A stretch of 64,000 nucleotides of DNA from Epiperipatus broadwayi (GCA_028023455.1 JAQFVV010000554.1:62001-126000), one strand, 5' to 3'; shown: positions 21,850 through 33,227, counted from the stretch's first letter. The notes: a model not told the origin generated them from the sequence alone. Program-made: numbers and translations.

Positions 21850-22170
21850 TATATACAGCTAGAAAATAGGTCTTCAAACCCAAAGATTTTCTTATCAATA
21901 CTTCATTTATCTTCTCTTTTCCTTATGTAATGACTTCTATGTTTATATATACCATTTCCAACCTTATATATACAGCTAGAAAATAAGTCTTCAAACCCAA
22001 AGATTTTTTTATCAATACTACATTCATCTTCTTTTTTCCTTATGTATTGCCTTCTATGTTTACATATACCATTTCCAACCTTCTTAAACACTTTGACAAT
22101 ACTATTTTTTATATCAAAACTGTATATAAAAAATAGTATTGTTGAAGTATTTAGGAAGGTTGGAAATAGT
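21850..22170. repeat. ~116-bp tandem duplication ending in a palindrome
   Basis: Two units beginning TATATACAGCTAGAAAATA (about 21,850 and 21,966) share TCTTCAAACCCAAAGATTTT and ATACCATTTCCAACCTT. The second unit runs into a hairpin whose arms, about 22,069-22,114 and 22,124-22,170, pair CAATACTATTTTTTATAT with ATAAAAAATAGTATTG and AACCTTC with GAAGGTT. The minus-strand 62-codon frame here is repeat-derived. Confidence 0.75.
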
Positions 22171-22199
22171 TTGTTATGTAATTATATTCAGTCAGAAAA

Positions 22200-22900
22200 T
22201 GATTAAACTGAATTAGTAGTTAACAAGAAATTAACAAAATAACTTTTGGTGAATTCATTATATGAGAACATTTACCCACATAAGTAGATATGATAGAAAC
22301 ATATTCATTAGAATATAAAACATAGCAAACATTCCCACATATATACATTTTACATACATACAAACACACAGAACTATAGGCAATAGATTAAAATTGGGCG
22401 CATAAATTTTAGTTGAGTAATTTTAAGAATCATTTAAAAAAATATGTAACAAGAACTACTGCGCATGCGAGTTTTAAACTGACATTTTAATTTTATGAGT
22501 AATACATTGGATTGCTCCAAACGGCTAAGAGTTTAAAGTGTGTTCATTTCAATAATTTAAAAGTTTATTACAAAAAAATATTTCCAATTTTTTAATCTTT
22601 AGTTACAATTTCTTTTATATTATATGTGAAAATAATTTAAAATAAAAATGTTATAATTGTTCACACGTTTTTCTATGTAGGCTTTTAATAATTGCGTAAT
22701 CGCTAAAAAAATGTTTTTCTCCAAGTTTATCGCATACTATTGAAAGCAAGTAATCCCAAACAATGGTTACCAAAGAAAATGGTTTTCCTGTGGATATTTA
22801 TCTATGTATAAAGTATAAAAAGCCCATCTCATGTAAGTATTTTTAACAAGCAGGATAAGGAATTAGTTAAGTGGATACTCTTCATTGACGTATTCTCTTA
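22200..22900. other. No gene recognised
   Basis: AT-rich single-copy-looking sequence. No frame above 60 codons, no RNA gene and no repeat was recognised before the RTE tail at 22,912. Confidence 0.5.
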
Positions 22901-22925
22901 TATTTTATTTTCATCATCATCATTA

Positions 22926-25883
22926 TCAACCATTATCAATCCACTGCAGGATGAAGGTCTCTCCAAGTTTAATCCATCTTCTCCGATCTTTAGCTTCTCT
23001 TCTCCACATCACCCCTGCACACTTTCTTATTTCATCCATCCATCTCACATGTGGTCTCTTTCTGGGTCTTTTACAATCTCTTGGAATCCAGTTTAAAATT
23101 TCAATTGTCCATCTATTATCATCTCTTCTAGCAATATGTCCAGCCCAACTTCACTTCAATCTTTTAATTTTTTCAATGATGTCATTAACACCTGTTTGTT
23201 CTCTTACCCACACATTGCGTTTTCGATCTCTTCTTGTTACTCCCAACATACACCTCTCCATACTTCTTTGAGTGGTCTGAAGTCTCTGTATTGCTCTTCT
23301 ATTGAGTGTCCAAGTCTCAGATCCATAAGTAAGAACTGGTAAAACACATTTGTTAAAAACCTTCCTTTTCAAACACATAGGCATATTTCCTTTTAGTATC
23401 AAGTTATTTCTACCAAAAGCACTCCAACCAATTTTAATTCTATGATTAATTTCCTCCATTATGTTTCCATCTGTATTAATAATCTGACCAAGGTATTTGT
23501 AACTGTTAACTTCTTCTAATTCATCATAATCAATCTTTATTTTCATATTTTGAGCAAACCGATTAAACATTACTTTAGTCTTTTTAACATTTATCTTTAG
23601 TCCTACTTTCCTACTTTCATCTGATAACTCCTGCAACATTTCCTGCAGCTCTGAAGCATTATTTGCAAAAACAACTACATCATCTGCGAAATCTAAATGA
23701 CTTAAATAATCTCCATTTACTTTCACTCCTTTAGTTTCCCATTTTAATCCACAAAATACTTCTTGCAGCACTGCTGTAAAAAGTTTTGGAGATATGGAGT
23801 CACCTTGTCTTACACCTTTCTCAATGTTGACTTTCCCAGTATCATTATGTAATCTAATTGTTGCTGTTGCATTTTTATAAATATTCTTTAAAATATGACA
23901 ATATCCTGGATCTATACCTTGATGATCCAATGCTTTAATCACTGAAGAAATGTTTATAGAATCAAATGCCTTTTCATAATCTACAAATCCAAAACATAAT
24001 GACAACTCATATTCATTTGTCCTTTCTATAACTTCTCTCAATACCTGAATATGATCTACTGTACTAAAACCACTTTTAAATCCAGCTTGTTCTCTTGGTT
24101 GGTGGAAATCCAATGTTCTCTGTAGACGAGTTGTAATTATTTTGGTAAAAATTTTATATAAAACTGATAAAAGGCTGATAGGTCTGTAATTTCTAATATC
24201 TTCTTTATCACCTTTTTTAAATATTAATATTATTACTGCATTCTTCCAATCATCCGGTACATCTTTATCATTTAGACATTTGGTATATAACTTTGCTAAA
24301 AAAATTTCTGTTTCTTCACCTGCTTCTTTTAATATATCAATTATAATTCCATCATTACCTGGAGCCTTTCCTTTCTTCATACATTTAATTGCATTTCTCA
24401 CTTCTTCATTTAAAATTCTGGGCAATTCGGAAGATGTAATAGATATAGGAGGTACTTGATCTTTATTACTATATAATTCTTGATAAAAATTTTCTACCAA
24501 TTTCATGATGTCATCTCTCTTTTTAGTAATAATTCCATCTTTTTTCCTTATTGCAGATATAAATTTCCTACCAATACCAAAATGTTGTTTTACATTCTTA
24601 AGACTTTTATTTTCTTCTACAGCTTTTCTTGCTAGTTCACAGTTATATTTTCTTATATCGTTTTCAACTCTTTTCCGCACCATTTTACAAAATTCGAGAT
24701 ATTCAATTCTTTTTAGTGCATCATTTTTGTATATCTTCATATTTCTTCTTTTCTTCATAAATTCTCTAGTTTCAATAGAAATTTTGTTGGTCAATTGCTG
24801 CTTTTGTCTACCAGCTATCTTTGTTGCAGTTTTTAAAAGTGTATCAGTTATTTTCATATTAATTTCATTCAAATCTGAATCATGTTCAAAATCTACTAAT
24901 ACTTGAAATCGATTTGTAAGTTCTAATTTAAATTCATTAGAATGTTTCTGAAGATTAGGAATATCAACTGTAAATATTGTTTTTCTTAACAATTTTTGTC
25001 TTTCTAGTTTTACATTAACACGCATCTTGCACCTTACTAATCGATGATCACTTCCTGTGTTAAATCTATTAAGAACATTACAATCTTGAAATATGTATTT
25101 CCTGTTAGTCAAAATATAATCCAATTCTGCTGTACCTTCATTTGGATGTTTCCATGTCCATTTTCTTTTAACATTTTTCTCAAAAAAAGAATTCATAATA
25201 TAAAGTTTTTCTTTTTCTGCAAACTCCACAAGTCTATGTCCTCTCTCATTTCTATTACCATAACCAAAATTACCTACAGCACTTTCATCTTTCATTTGTT
25301 TACCAATTCTAGCATTAAAGTCTCCCATAACAATTTTAAAATGTTGTTTACTCTTATCAAAAGCCTTTTGTACATCCATATAAAAATCTTCTACTACTTC
25401 ATCACTATGAGAACTTGTTGGGGCATAAACCTGAATTATCTGCATTTGGTATCTGCTATTAAGTTGTATAACTAATCTTGCCACTCTGTCTGATACACCA
25501 TCAATCTCCACAATATTGTTCTTCCACTTTTTATTTATAATGAATCCTACTCCACTTGTATTTCCAATATTTGTGCCTTTATAATAAAATATATGTCCAC
25601 TTTTTAAATCAATTGTCTCTTCACCTTTTCTTCTAACTTCACAAAGTCCAATAATATCCCATTTAATATAAGAGAGTTCTTCTTCTAATTCTTGCAATCT
25701 TCCTTCACTTGAAAGTGATCTGCAGTTGTAAGTACCTAAATAAAAAGTTGTCATCAAATGGCAGCCTGGGTCCGCAATCAGGAGATTCTTAGCACCCTCC
25801 GCCTTCGGCCACCAACCGCTGCCTTGGTTGGTGACTTTACAGCCTCCTGGGAATAAGGGCCATGCTTTATTTTTGTCTGTCAT
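22926..25883 (-). pseudogene. RTE endonuclease-reverse transcriptase, 985 codons with one stop
   Basis: The ATG at 25,883 opens a frame that reads 910 residues to a TGA at 23,153-23,151. The frame then stays open for 74 more codons to the natural stop at 22,926. Copy C has Trp (TGG) at that position. The AP endonuclease occupies residues ~46-290: TYNCRSL, Glu82 in [14 protein letters not shown] (187-194), LDYIL (254-258) and SDHRLV (278-283). The RT has [10 protein letters not shown] (633-642), RQGDSISP (692-699) and the catalytic FADD (732-735). The truncated tail holds a basic region (RRDRKRNVW) and then, past the stop, a Trp/Arg-rich end. It belongs to the family often annotated as craniofacial development protein 2-like, a misnomer for the RTE endonuclease. 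Loss of the last 75 residues may disable it. Confidence 0.93.
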
Positions 25884-26207
25884 AATTGTATATATGTATT
25901 GGAAAAATATTTATCATTTACACAAACATTCATTCTGCCTTATCAGGCACTGAGAAGAAAGACCATGGTGTTTCTCGATCTTAAACTCAGAGGTAAAAAG
26001 CCAAAAAACTCACCACGCTGGCTAATGCGTGTTGGTGAGCAGCCCATCCATGTTCGTATACTATATGAATAAACACATAGTAATAACAGCTGCAACGACA
26101 AGAACGTATGGCGTGGACATTAGGAATTTGCCCTGCTCGGTTCCTTTAAGGCCTCCAAGAGGAATCAAAAGGTCTCCTTTCAGTTAATAGCAAACTCCTT
26201 TCTGCAG
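25884..26207 (-). other. RTE copy A 5' UTR with an antisense frame
   Basis: The matching region of copy B (44,574-44,897) is about as similar as the coding part. On the plus strand both copies keep a short frame containing FLDLKLRGKKP and GEQPIHVRILYE. Conservation may only reflect recent common origin of the copies. Confidence 0.5.
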
Positions 26208-26232
26208 CCTATTTTATTTTATATATATATAT

Positions 26233-26325
26233 TTCATATGTCATAGCATTGTCCGGGAGGCGAACCCACAACCGTCTGCAACCAACTACTTGCTTGCAAG
26301 ACAGCTGCGATGACCTCTTGCATAT
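26233..26325 (-). mobile_element. tRNA-derived SINE, minus-strand copy
   Basis: Read on the minus strand it is GTTGTGGGTTCGCCTCCCGG (B-box region) preceded by a box-A-like part and followed by CATATGAAAT. It matches the two SINEs at 60,799 and 61,014. It adjoins the 5' end of RTE copy A. No clear target duplication was found. Confidence 0.75.
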
Positions 26326-26329
26326 ACAT

Positions 26330-27260
26330 ATATAGGTATAAATTACGAATGAAAATAAGCAATAAGTTTAAAGGAATTAAAGAATGTTAAAAGACTGATT
26401 TTTTAAAAATAGGAAATAAAAATTATTTATAACTTTTTAAGATTAGAAAAAAATATTATTTTCTAAAAGTAAAAACAGTTTAATTAATGAGAGTAGAATA
26501 CAGTATGATAATGAGATATAGAACAATTAAAGGAATTCAAGCTCAGATTTCCTTCATGAGATAACTATAAGCTAAAAAATAACTCATTAATTAAAAGTTA
26601 GAGAGATAATGATTTAAATTCTTGTATCCAGCATTGAGCAGTGAAAGGAAGAATCATCTGAGTGGATGGACGGGAAATACGAGCCAGTCAACTTTGGTAA
26701 ATGAAACACTGAATGATTTAAGTGCAAATTGGATCAAGAAAAGAACACATGGATTTTTGGAGCTTCACATGTGCTTATAACTGGGTGCAGAATATCATTC
26801 GAATACATAAGGATTTCAAGGGTGGAGAGCTGGCCTTTAAACACGTGAATAGTCAGCTGGACTCTTACAGGTTGTATTGATCTGTAATATAATTTATGTA
26901 TGTCTACAGGACTATGTATATATACAATGTATATACATATAATTTGTAACATAGTTAAGATATTTCGAAGAATATTTACTATTAAATTGCATTTAATCTC
27001 AACCTAATAGAGTTGCGTCATTATTGGAGATTTATTATCTAAATAAGTCTGGAACATTTAAGTTCGTAGACAAGGTGCCCAACTGTTTAGAACTCTCAAC
27101 ATAGCAATTGGCACAGTCACACAGTCTTGATACAAACCTCAGTGGTCTGCACCCATAACAGTAAAGCAGCCCACAGTTCAAACAGGGGAAAGTCAAATGT
27201 ACCCCAGTCAGCACACACATTACAGAGGCAGTTCAAAGTTTGAAACTGTAAGGGATTTTA
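26330..27260. other. No gene recognised
   Basis: No long frame or named repeat. The minus-strand 61-codon frame at 27,035-27,220 is Cys-rich (CLNCGLLYCYGCRPLRFV) but short and unsupported. It could include the 5' leader or LTR of the gypsy relic that follows, which I could not verify. Confidence 0.4.
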
Positions 27261-27287
27261 CAGTAGTTTGAAACCCTTTGGAGTTGC

Positions 27288-28560
27288 ATGCAGAACAAAG
27301 TGCATACTCAGTTGATTCAAATTAGGAATCAAAAGTCAAAGGTTAAATTGATGCATAAAGATTCATTAAAAATGCAATCATTTATAGATGAATTTGATGT
27401 CAATGGGGCAAGTAATTGGTCCTTATACATCCAACCCATTGAGAAATATCTCTTTGTAAAAAACATTGAAGATGATAAATACAAAATTGTGTCAGTTTTA
27501 TGCTTCTCTGGTAAAGGGGTGATTGAAATTTCAAAGAGAATTGCCATACCTTTCATCCTGGAAGTAAGCTCATATACGCAATTTAAAAAAGAGCAATTAT
27601 CTAATTATTTTAACCCCCTCCCCTATAGACATGTCACCAGTTATATTTCCATGACCGCTGCCATGGTAAGGAAGAAAGTATTAAAATTTTCAATTAGTTA
27701 CTGCAGAATCTAGTAAAGAATTGTATATATGATTCCCTTTTAGATCAGGTCCTTCTAGAACAGTTTTTTAGAGGCATAAACAGTGACAACTGACATCAAC
27801 AATTATTGTTGGTCACTAATTTACATTACAAGGCTATTAAGCATAGTACAGCTTATGAACTCGTCCTCAAGCAATTGAAAAATATGCAGAGTTCATTTGG
27901 AGTGGGAGAAAGTAAATAGAAGTTTGTAAAACAATGAACCCAATTGAAAACAAAGGCTCAAACATTTTAAGAAAAAAATGATAACAGCAAAATCTCATTT
28001 ATATTCTTTTGCTGTGGGAAAAATGGCCACAAGGCTATTAACTGTTATTAGAGATGTGAACCCTAAAACAAAAGAGGACACATAAAAAATGTGCAAAAAA
28101 GAGTTTAGCATAAATGGAAATGATCCTAACAGTAATAACCATATAATAAAGGATTAGGAAAAGCACTTGACTATGATTAAAAGGATGGCAACAATAAAGA
28201 ACCATAAAATAATGCTCAAACTTAAAATATGTGATTAGCCTATTGGCATGGGAATTGATAGTGGTAGTAGTGTATCATTGATATCAGATCACAATTGGTA
28301 TACTATTACTTCCAAGTGGCAGAAAAGACCCATTATACAAAAAACTGACCTAAAGATGCTAGATATAAATGGTAATGCCATTAGAATAAAGGGCATAGTG
28401 AAGCACCAATACATGCAATAACAATTATTTTAGAAATCTGTCAAAGAGGTTGGTGCAAATAAAATGACTTGAAGAATATTTTTGTTTTACAATTCGGCAG
28501 TAAAGCATAAATTCTACTTTTTCACACTGTGGTTAAAGTAGACAATACAGAAAAAAAAAG
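27288..28560 (+). mobile_element. Ty3/gypsy-like LTR retrotransposon relic, gag and protease part
   Basis: In order: a gag frame at 27,288-27,713 (MQSFIDEFDV and YLFVKNIEDDKYKIVSVL, typical capsid-region wording of Ty3/gypsy gag), decayed gag continuing to ~27,920, a CCHC-type knuckle near 28,005-28,050 (CCGKNGHKAINC), a second degraded knuckle near 28,070, and a retropepsin active site GIDSGSSVSLIS near 28,250. Stops and frameshifts separate these pieces. I saw no RT or integrase afterwards, and no LTRs were found. It is an inactive relic. Confidence 0.75.
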
Positions 28561-28569
28561 ATTTATGAT

Positions 28570-29180
28570 GAAAATATTTTAATACAACTGTGATGAAACT
28601 GAATCACTTTATCATACAAGACATTTTTTCTCCTTCAGGGACTGCTATATGTATTATAAGCTTAGTAGTATGCTCCAATTTTAGATTACTCTGGGTCATA
28701 TTAAGTGTGGTTTACATGTGTGATATAATTATAAAAATAATTTATTGCAAAGATGGACTTAATTGATATAAAAAAACATATTCTAATGCATATTGCTAAT
28801 TGAAATATTATATTTCAGTAACGCCCTCTATGAATAAATGTAAAGTCTGAACTTGTTTGAAGTTCAAATTTTATATTTATTAAATCAAAGGTCTTGCTAT
28901 AACATCATAACATTTGGGAGGCTGATTTGAATATTTTCTGATTGATATAATATTCTGCTATCCTAACTCCAATGTTGTTTTTTAATCAGACTACAGTATA
29001 TAACCAACAACAATATCATGTGATTTTTTTATATACCTACTCTTATACATCCCAGAGCAATTCATTCTACTTTACAACCATACATTATCTTGAGTAAGAA
29101 TAATCAATGAAAATCACTTTTGTAGTACTATATATAAAGTCTTCATTTATTTTGTTTTCCAAAACATGCATCAATAACTA
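28570..29180. other. No gene recognised
   Basis: AT-rich; possibly further decayed gypsy sequence, but no motif is visible. Confidence 0.4.
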
Positions 29181-29187
29181 ATTGCAC

Positions 29188-29488
29188 CAAACTCTCCATA
29201 CAGTAGTGCCACCAAGTGCAATCCTTTGTAATCAATGGATGCAGGAAGGTTTTTGCATAAAATCCCTATCTAATGCTTACTCATCCAACATCCCCAGGCT
29301 AGTTTCTAGCTTGTAACCTTCATCAGTGAGGAATCTTGGATTTGAAAGAATCTCTGCTACAAACTAAAAACTAGTATGGGGATGTTGGATGAATAGGCAC
29401 TAGATAGGTATTTTATGCACTCACCGTCTTACATCCATTGATTATGAAGGTTTGTGTTTGGTGGCACTACTGTATGGAGAGTTTGGAA
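29188..29488. repeat. F1 foldback element, ~125-bp arms
   Basis: Left arm 29,188-29,312 (ACTCTCCATACAGTAGTGCC, then CTACTCATCCAACATCCCC-like) pairs with right arm 29,362-29,488 (GGGGATGTTGGATGA, GGCACTACTGTATGGAGAGT). The loop is about 50 bp. The same family occurs near 11.5, 40.3-41.0, 44.9-45.5, 55.0 and 57.7-58.1 kb. It encodes no protein. Confidence 0.85.
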
Positions 29489-30017
29489 CTCTTATTAACA
29501 GCATGTGTAAGCATATGAAATGGAGATCATGTAATGTTTTGATGGCTTAATAACTAATTGCATATACACACATGTATGAAAGCAGCCCACACCTATTCAA
29601 CACCACAAATTTTCAATTTGCTGTTAAGGTAATCTTTTATTAATGAAAAAAGAGGAACTCATGTTTCTCTTTGATCTAAGATGATTACATAGACACTAAA
29701 GATTGATATATTATTGAAAAGATTGAGGTTTTTATTTGATAAAATTTAAATAAACCACATAAAGCAGATAAATAAAAACCTGTTTTGAAAGGAGATTAAT
29801 AAAGAGTCGTTTTTAATTTTCAAGGTGTACCAAAACTACCTATTACTAAAATAATATATGTATATGTGTGTGAAATGTTAATCTTTAATGTATATGTGTA
29901 AATTAAATGGAAAAAAATTCATACTTTGGAGAACGATGGTCCATCTAATTCTTATATTTATTGACATGGAGAGCAATTTATTCATAGCTCTCAGAAGTGT
30001 GAGTTACTTGCATTTAA

Positions 30018-30071
<54 letters not shown>
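30018..30071. repeat. Microsatellite (TC)n followed by (TA)n
   Basis: Uninterrupted CTCTCTCT runs broken once by CTATCT, then ATATATAT. The 62-codon frame ending here is an artefact of the repeat. Confidence 0.95.
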
Positions 30072-30542
30072 ACTAATTAAACACAACATAAATATGTAGC
30101 AGTATTAAATAATGTTAAGCCATGCCATCTATAAAAATTTTGTGTAACCATTTAAGCAGCAATTTCTGTTTCCATATGTATCCATTACAGCTGATGTCCA
30201 CAATAGTTATGAAAAATATTTCACACCCTCTCAAACGTAGTGCGATTTTTATTAAAACACTATTGCAACATTCAGTTTGATAATAAAGATTTAATTTATA
30301 TTTGCAGTAATTTAGTTAAAGCATCCTTTTTGTTAATAGATCAGGCAGAATTTTTAATTAAATTCAGTTTTTTAACATGAGTTTTGTCTTTTAACAAATC
30401 AATCTAAAGAAAGGCTTTAGTTAAATTACCGCTAAATTTATATTCAAACTTTAATCTCAAAATGATCACTGTGATAACGTTTAAATAGAAATTGTTTTTA
30501 TATCTGTTAGAGGATTAACTAGTTTCCAAGCTTATTAATGAT

Positions 30543-31020
30543 ATATGAGTGAATTTGAATGTATAGAAAATTTTAAACTTTATTTAAACTTTTCAAATAC
30601 AAACAACTTGTTAGTAATAACACACAAATAGACAATACAGTTTAGTAATTACACAACGTTTCGAGTAGTATTATTCTCCAGTCTTCTTCAGGTGTTGCTG
30701 GCCTATATGCACAGTGACAATATTCGCTTAGAAGTTGAACTCGCACCTTTAGATTCTTGTATATTGAATTTAAGGCAAACGCTCTACCAACTGAGCTTTT
30801 GACAGAATAGCTCAGTTGGTAGAGCATTTGCCAAGAATCTAAAGGTGCGAGTTCAACTTCTAAGCAAATATTGTCACTGTGCATATAGGCCAGCAACACC
30901 TGAAGAAGAGTGGAAAATAATACTACTCGAAACGTTGTGTAATTACTAACCTGTATTGTCTATTTGTGTGTTATTACTAACAAGTTGTTTGTATTTGAAA
31001 AGTTTAAATAAAGTTTAAAA
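30543..31020. mobile_element. Palindrome of two head-to-head tRNA-derived SINEs
   Basis: The right half (from about 30,812) starts with a tRNA-like 5' region: box A TAGCTCAGTTGGTAGAGC and box B GGTGCGAGTTCAACTTC. A body follows containing ACACCTGAAGAAG and CTCGAAACGTTGTGTAATTA, and it ends AAATAAAGTTTAAAA. The left half is the reverse complement, apart from a ~14-bp insert near the centre (TATTGAATTTAAGG). The exact 11-mer TTATTAATGAT lies at 30,532-30,542 and 31,021-31,031, directly at the two edges. The frame at 30,642-30,899 (minus) is a by-product. This is unlikely to be a functional tRNA gene, because the anticodon arm cannot be folded convincingly. Confidence 0.8.
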
Positions 31021-31329
31021 TTATTAATGATGTCTTGTGGCAGAAATATATGTCCAGCAAAGATTGGTTGATTTTTCCCATTAACATTCATGTCTAAAAA
31101 TTTTTTTTAATAAATGCATGTTATTATTATTTAATATTCTTATATATATATGAAATTAATTATTGTTAAATCTTGAACACTGTTTTCTTCAATACATTTA
31201 CTATGTGATGATAAGATTGAATTAATTTTTAGAGCACACTTATTTATGCTTTTAAACATTCAACTATATACTGTATAGTAGTAGTTCTACGATATTTGAA
31301 TACAAGTATAATGTATTTGGAGTTTAGAT

Positions 31330-31540
31330 ATAATTATAGGGGGTTTGAACACAGACTTTCAAGCTCCCTTCAACTATCCACTCTATTTCATACAACCGAT
31401 ACATATAACCACACACGTGTGAAAAAGATAAATGATCTTCAATATCCATATTTCGTGCTGAACCACCACTCATCAGTTGGTCCAGATCATCATCTCCCAC
31501 ACGTAATAATCACTGCTCGGTTACATTAAGTTAGCAAATC
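31330..31540. repeat. F2 foldback family fragment
   Basis: The start (GGGTTTGAACACAGACTTTC) resembles 33,742 onward. The end (ACTCATCAGTTGGTCCAGAT, CTCCCACACG) is the reverse complement of 33,950-34,008. It is a rearranged or internally deleted F2 copy, 3' of the P450 gene. Confidence 0.65.
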
Positions 31541-31763
31541 TTACTGTAATTCAAATATGATAGAAAATTAAATTTTAATTTTAAAATAAAGTTCCCCCCA
31601 CACACACACTTTTTAACATTATTAAAAATTTTCCATTCGTAGTTCTATTGTTAAAAAAAAAAAAATCCAAACTTTTTTTATCTATTCTAGATTAGATTTA
31701 TTTATTTTTTTTGGCATTAAATAATACATATTTTGGTTAAAAAGTACAAATAATAAAAATTTA

Positions 31764-33227
31764 TTATCTTGGTTTTATTATTATTTTGTAAGGATCCAAA
31801 TTATATACTATACCGTCACAATAGTTTTCAAGTTGTAGATGAGGATTATAACCTGGAGCAGCCTCTATGGTACAACATTGCATTAAATTCGTAAAATACT
31901 GAAATAAAGTCCAACGAGCAAACATTTCTCCAGCGCAACGTCTCGCGCCGCTGCCATACTGCAGTATCTTATTAGCTGCCGTCAATGAGAGTTCTCCGCT
32001 TATGTTTAAAAATCGATTAGGTTCAAACTTCTTAGGATTTTCCCAGATAGACGAATCATGAAGTGCCGTTCTATAATGAGCTAAAATTATGGAATTTTTT
32101 TTTATTTTCATGCCTTGAACTACCGTATCTTCTGTAGATTTACGATAAAGAGTATAAATGATCGACGCAAATCTTTGACATTCGAAAATAGTGGCTTCAC
32201 TATAAGGTAGTGTACCATGATCTAAAATTGTGGGGTGACGATTGTTTCCTATAACCGTATCGATTTCTTGTTGTACTTTTTTCTGAACTTCAGGATAAGC
32301 TGCCATGATTAATATAATCCAGTAAAATGTTACGATTGAAGTATCCAAAGAAATCATAATAAATTCAGCTACCAATCCACCAATTAGTTCATCTGACAGA
32401 TTTGATTTTGGATTAAGGCCTAAAGCTAGAAATGCATCTAAAACATCTTGAACGTTATTAGAATCAAACGTTTCTTTACGTTTGTTTATAAGTTTTACTA
32501 TAAAAGCTTCAAATGAAGTTAAACGGAATTTAAGCCTTTTTATATCCTTATGAAATCCAGAAATTGGTTTTAACCAAGGAAAATGGTGCAAAAAGTAAAA
32601 TGGTTTTAGAGCTCCACAAATATCGTCAATTTTGATCATATTTGCTAAACTTTTAATATCGTCTTCACTACAATCTTTTAAATTTAAATTCATTGCTAAA
32701 TGACAAATTGCTAAAGTGATGGCTTGAATCGGATCACACGGATTGTTTTTCGAGTTCAGAAGAGAGGTAATTAAGGTTTGGGAAGACAGTTGTTCGCTTT
32801 CTAAGAAAAGATCACATTTGGGATGGCAAAAATTAATTATAATTTTAGTCATTTCTTTTCTTCCTGTTTTCCAAGTTTCTGTCGCATCTGCAAAGGCTAT
32901 TCCTCTCACCCCCATCATCTTGTACACCGTTAACTCGGGTCGTCCAGCAAAATGCGATGCATTGTCTATCAACGCTTCTTTAATGGCATTATATCCGCAC
33001 AGTACGACTATACGATTTACACCAACCTTTAAAGAAAATACATTTCCGTATTTTTTAGCCATGTCCGTCAAGAAAATAGGAGAGTTTCTTTTATAAACAT
33101 CAAAATAACTTCCAACAATAGGCCAGCCAATAGGTCCGGCAACGGAAGAAAATTTGTTTTCAATTAAAACTTTTGCTGATAAGCAGAAAATTATTAAAAT
33201 TAAAATAATTAAAAATATATCTGCCAT
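31764..33227 (-). CDS. Cytochrome P450, CYP2-clan-like, intronless, 487 aa
   Basis: This should be a haem-thiolate monooxygenase, probably anchored in the ER. The N-terminal hydrophobic anchor is residues 3-22, followed by a Pro/Gly hinge (GPIGWPIVGS, 31-40). Landmarks in order: helix C WKTGR (119-123), helix I ISLDTS (292-297, where A/G-G-x-D/E-T-T/S is usual), helix K ECQR (349-352), FEPNRF (401-406), and the haem loop YGSGARRCAGE (424-434) with Cys431 as iron ligand. The first Phe of the loop is Tyr. Full length for a microsomal P450 with no stop or frameshift. The ATG at 33,227 has A at -3 and G at +4, and AATAAA overlaps the stop. The wording (KFEPNRFL, GYNPHLQLEN, DPYKIIIKPR) resembles CYP1/CYP17/CYP2-type proteins. 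Substrate unknown. A single exon suggests either an intron-poor family or a retrocopy. The AG-to-IS change in helix I may alter oxygen activation. Confidence 0.93.
   Translation of the reverse strand: MADIFLIILILIIFCLSAKVLIENKFSSVAGPIGWPIVGSYFDVYKRNSPIFLTDMAKKYGNVFSLKVGVNRIVVLCGYNAIKEALIDNASHFAGRPELTVYKMMGVRGIAFADATETWKTGRKEMTKIIINFCHPKCDLFLESEQLSSQTLITSLLNSKNNPCDPIQAITLAICHLAMNLNLKDCSEDDIKSLANMIKIDDICGALKPFYFLHHFPWLKPISGFHKDIKRLKFRLTSFEAFIVKLINKRKETFDSNNVQDVLDAFLALGLNPKSNLSDELIGGLVAEFIMISLDTSIVTFYWIILIMAAYPEVQKKVQQEIDTVIGNNRHPTILDHGTLPYSEATIFECQRFASIIYTLYRKSTEDTVVQGMKIKKNSIILAHYRTALHDSSIWENPKKFEPNRFLNISGELSLTAANKILQYGSGARRCAGEMFARWTLFQYFTNLMQCCTIEAAPGYNPHLQLENYCDGIVYNLDPYKIIIKPR

Larger units (their letters stand above)
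22912..26207 (-). mobile_element. RTE LINE copy A, full length
   Basis: At ~3.3 kb it has the usual length for RTE elements. Its 5' end (26,207) is the same CTGCAGAAAGGAGTTTGC (minus strand) that begins copy B at 44,897, so both are full length. The 3' end is the ATGATGATGATG-type tail (TCATCATCATCATT on the plus strand). It has a 5' UTR of ~320 bp and a single ORF, and almost no 3' UTR. One nonsense codon is the only coding lesion that I see. Confidence 0.95.

Noticed and set aside
24505-24906. Plus-strand frames opposite the RTE ORFs (also 25,044-25,475, 34,940-35,341 minus, 43,184-43,609 and others)
   Set aside because: They recur at the same place in each RTE copy as antisense frames of the RT region and have no motifs of their own.
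27035-27220. Cys-rich 61-codon minus-strand frame (CLNCGLLYCYGC)
   Set aside because: It looks zinc-finger-like but has no consistent spacing or homologous copy and is too short to support.
30642-30899. 85-codon minus-strand frame and a possible tRNA gene (GCTCAGTTGGTAGAGC)
   Set aside because: The tRNA-like boxes belong to both arms of a SINE palindrome. The rest does not fold as a tRNA, and the frame simply runs through the repeat.
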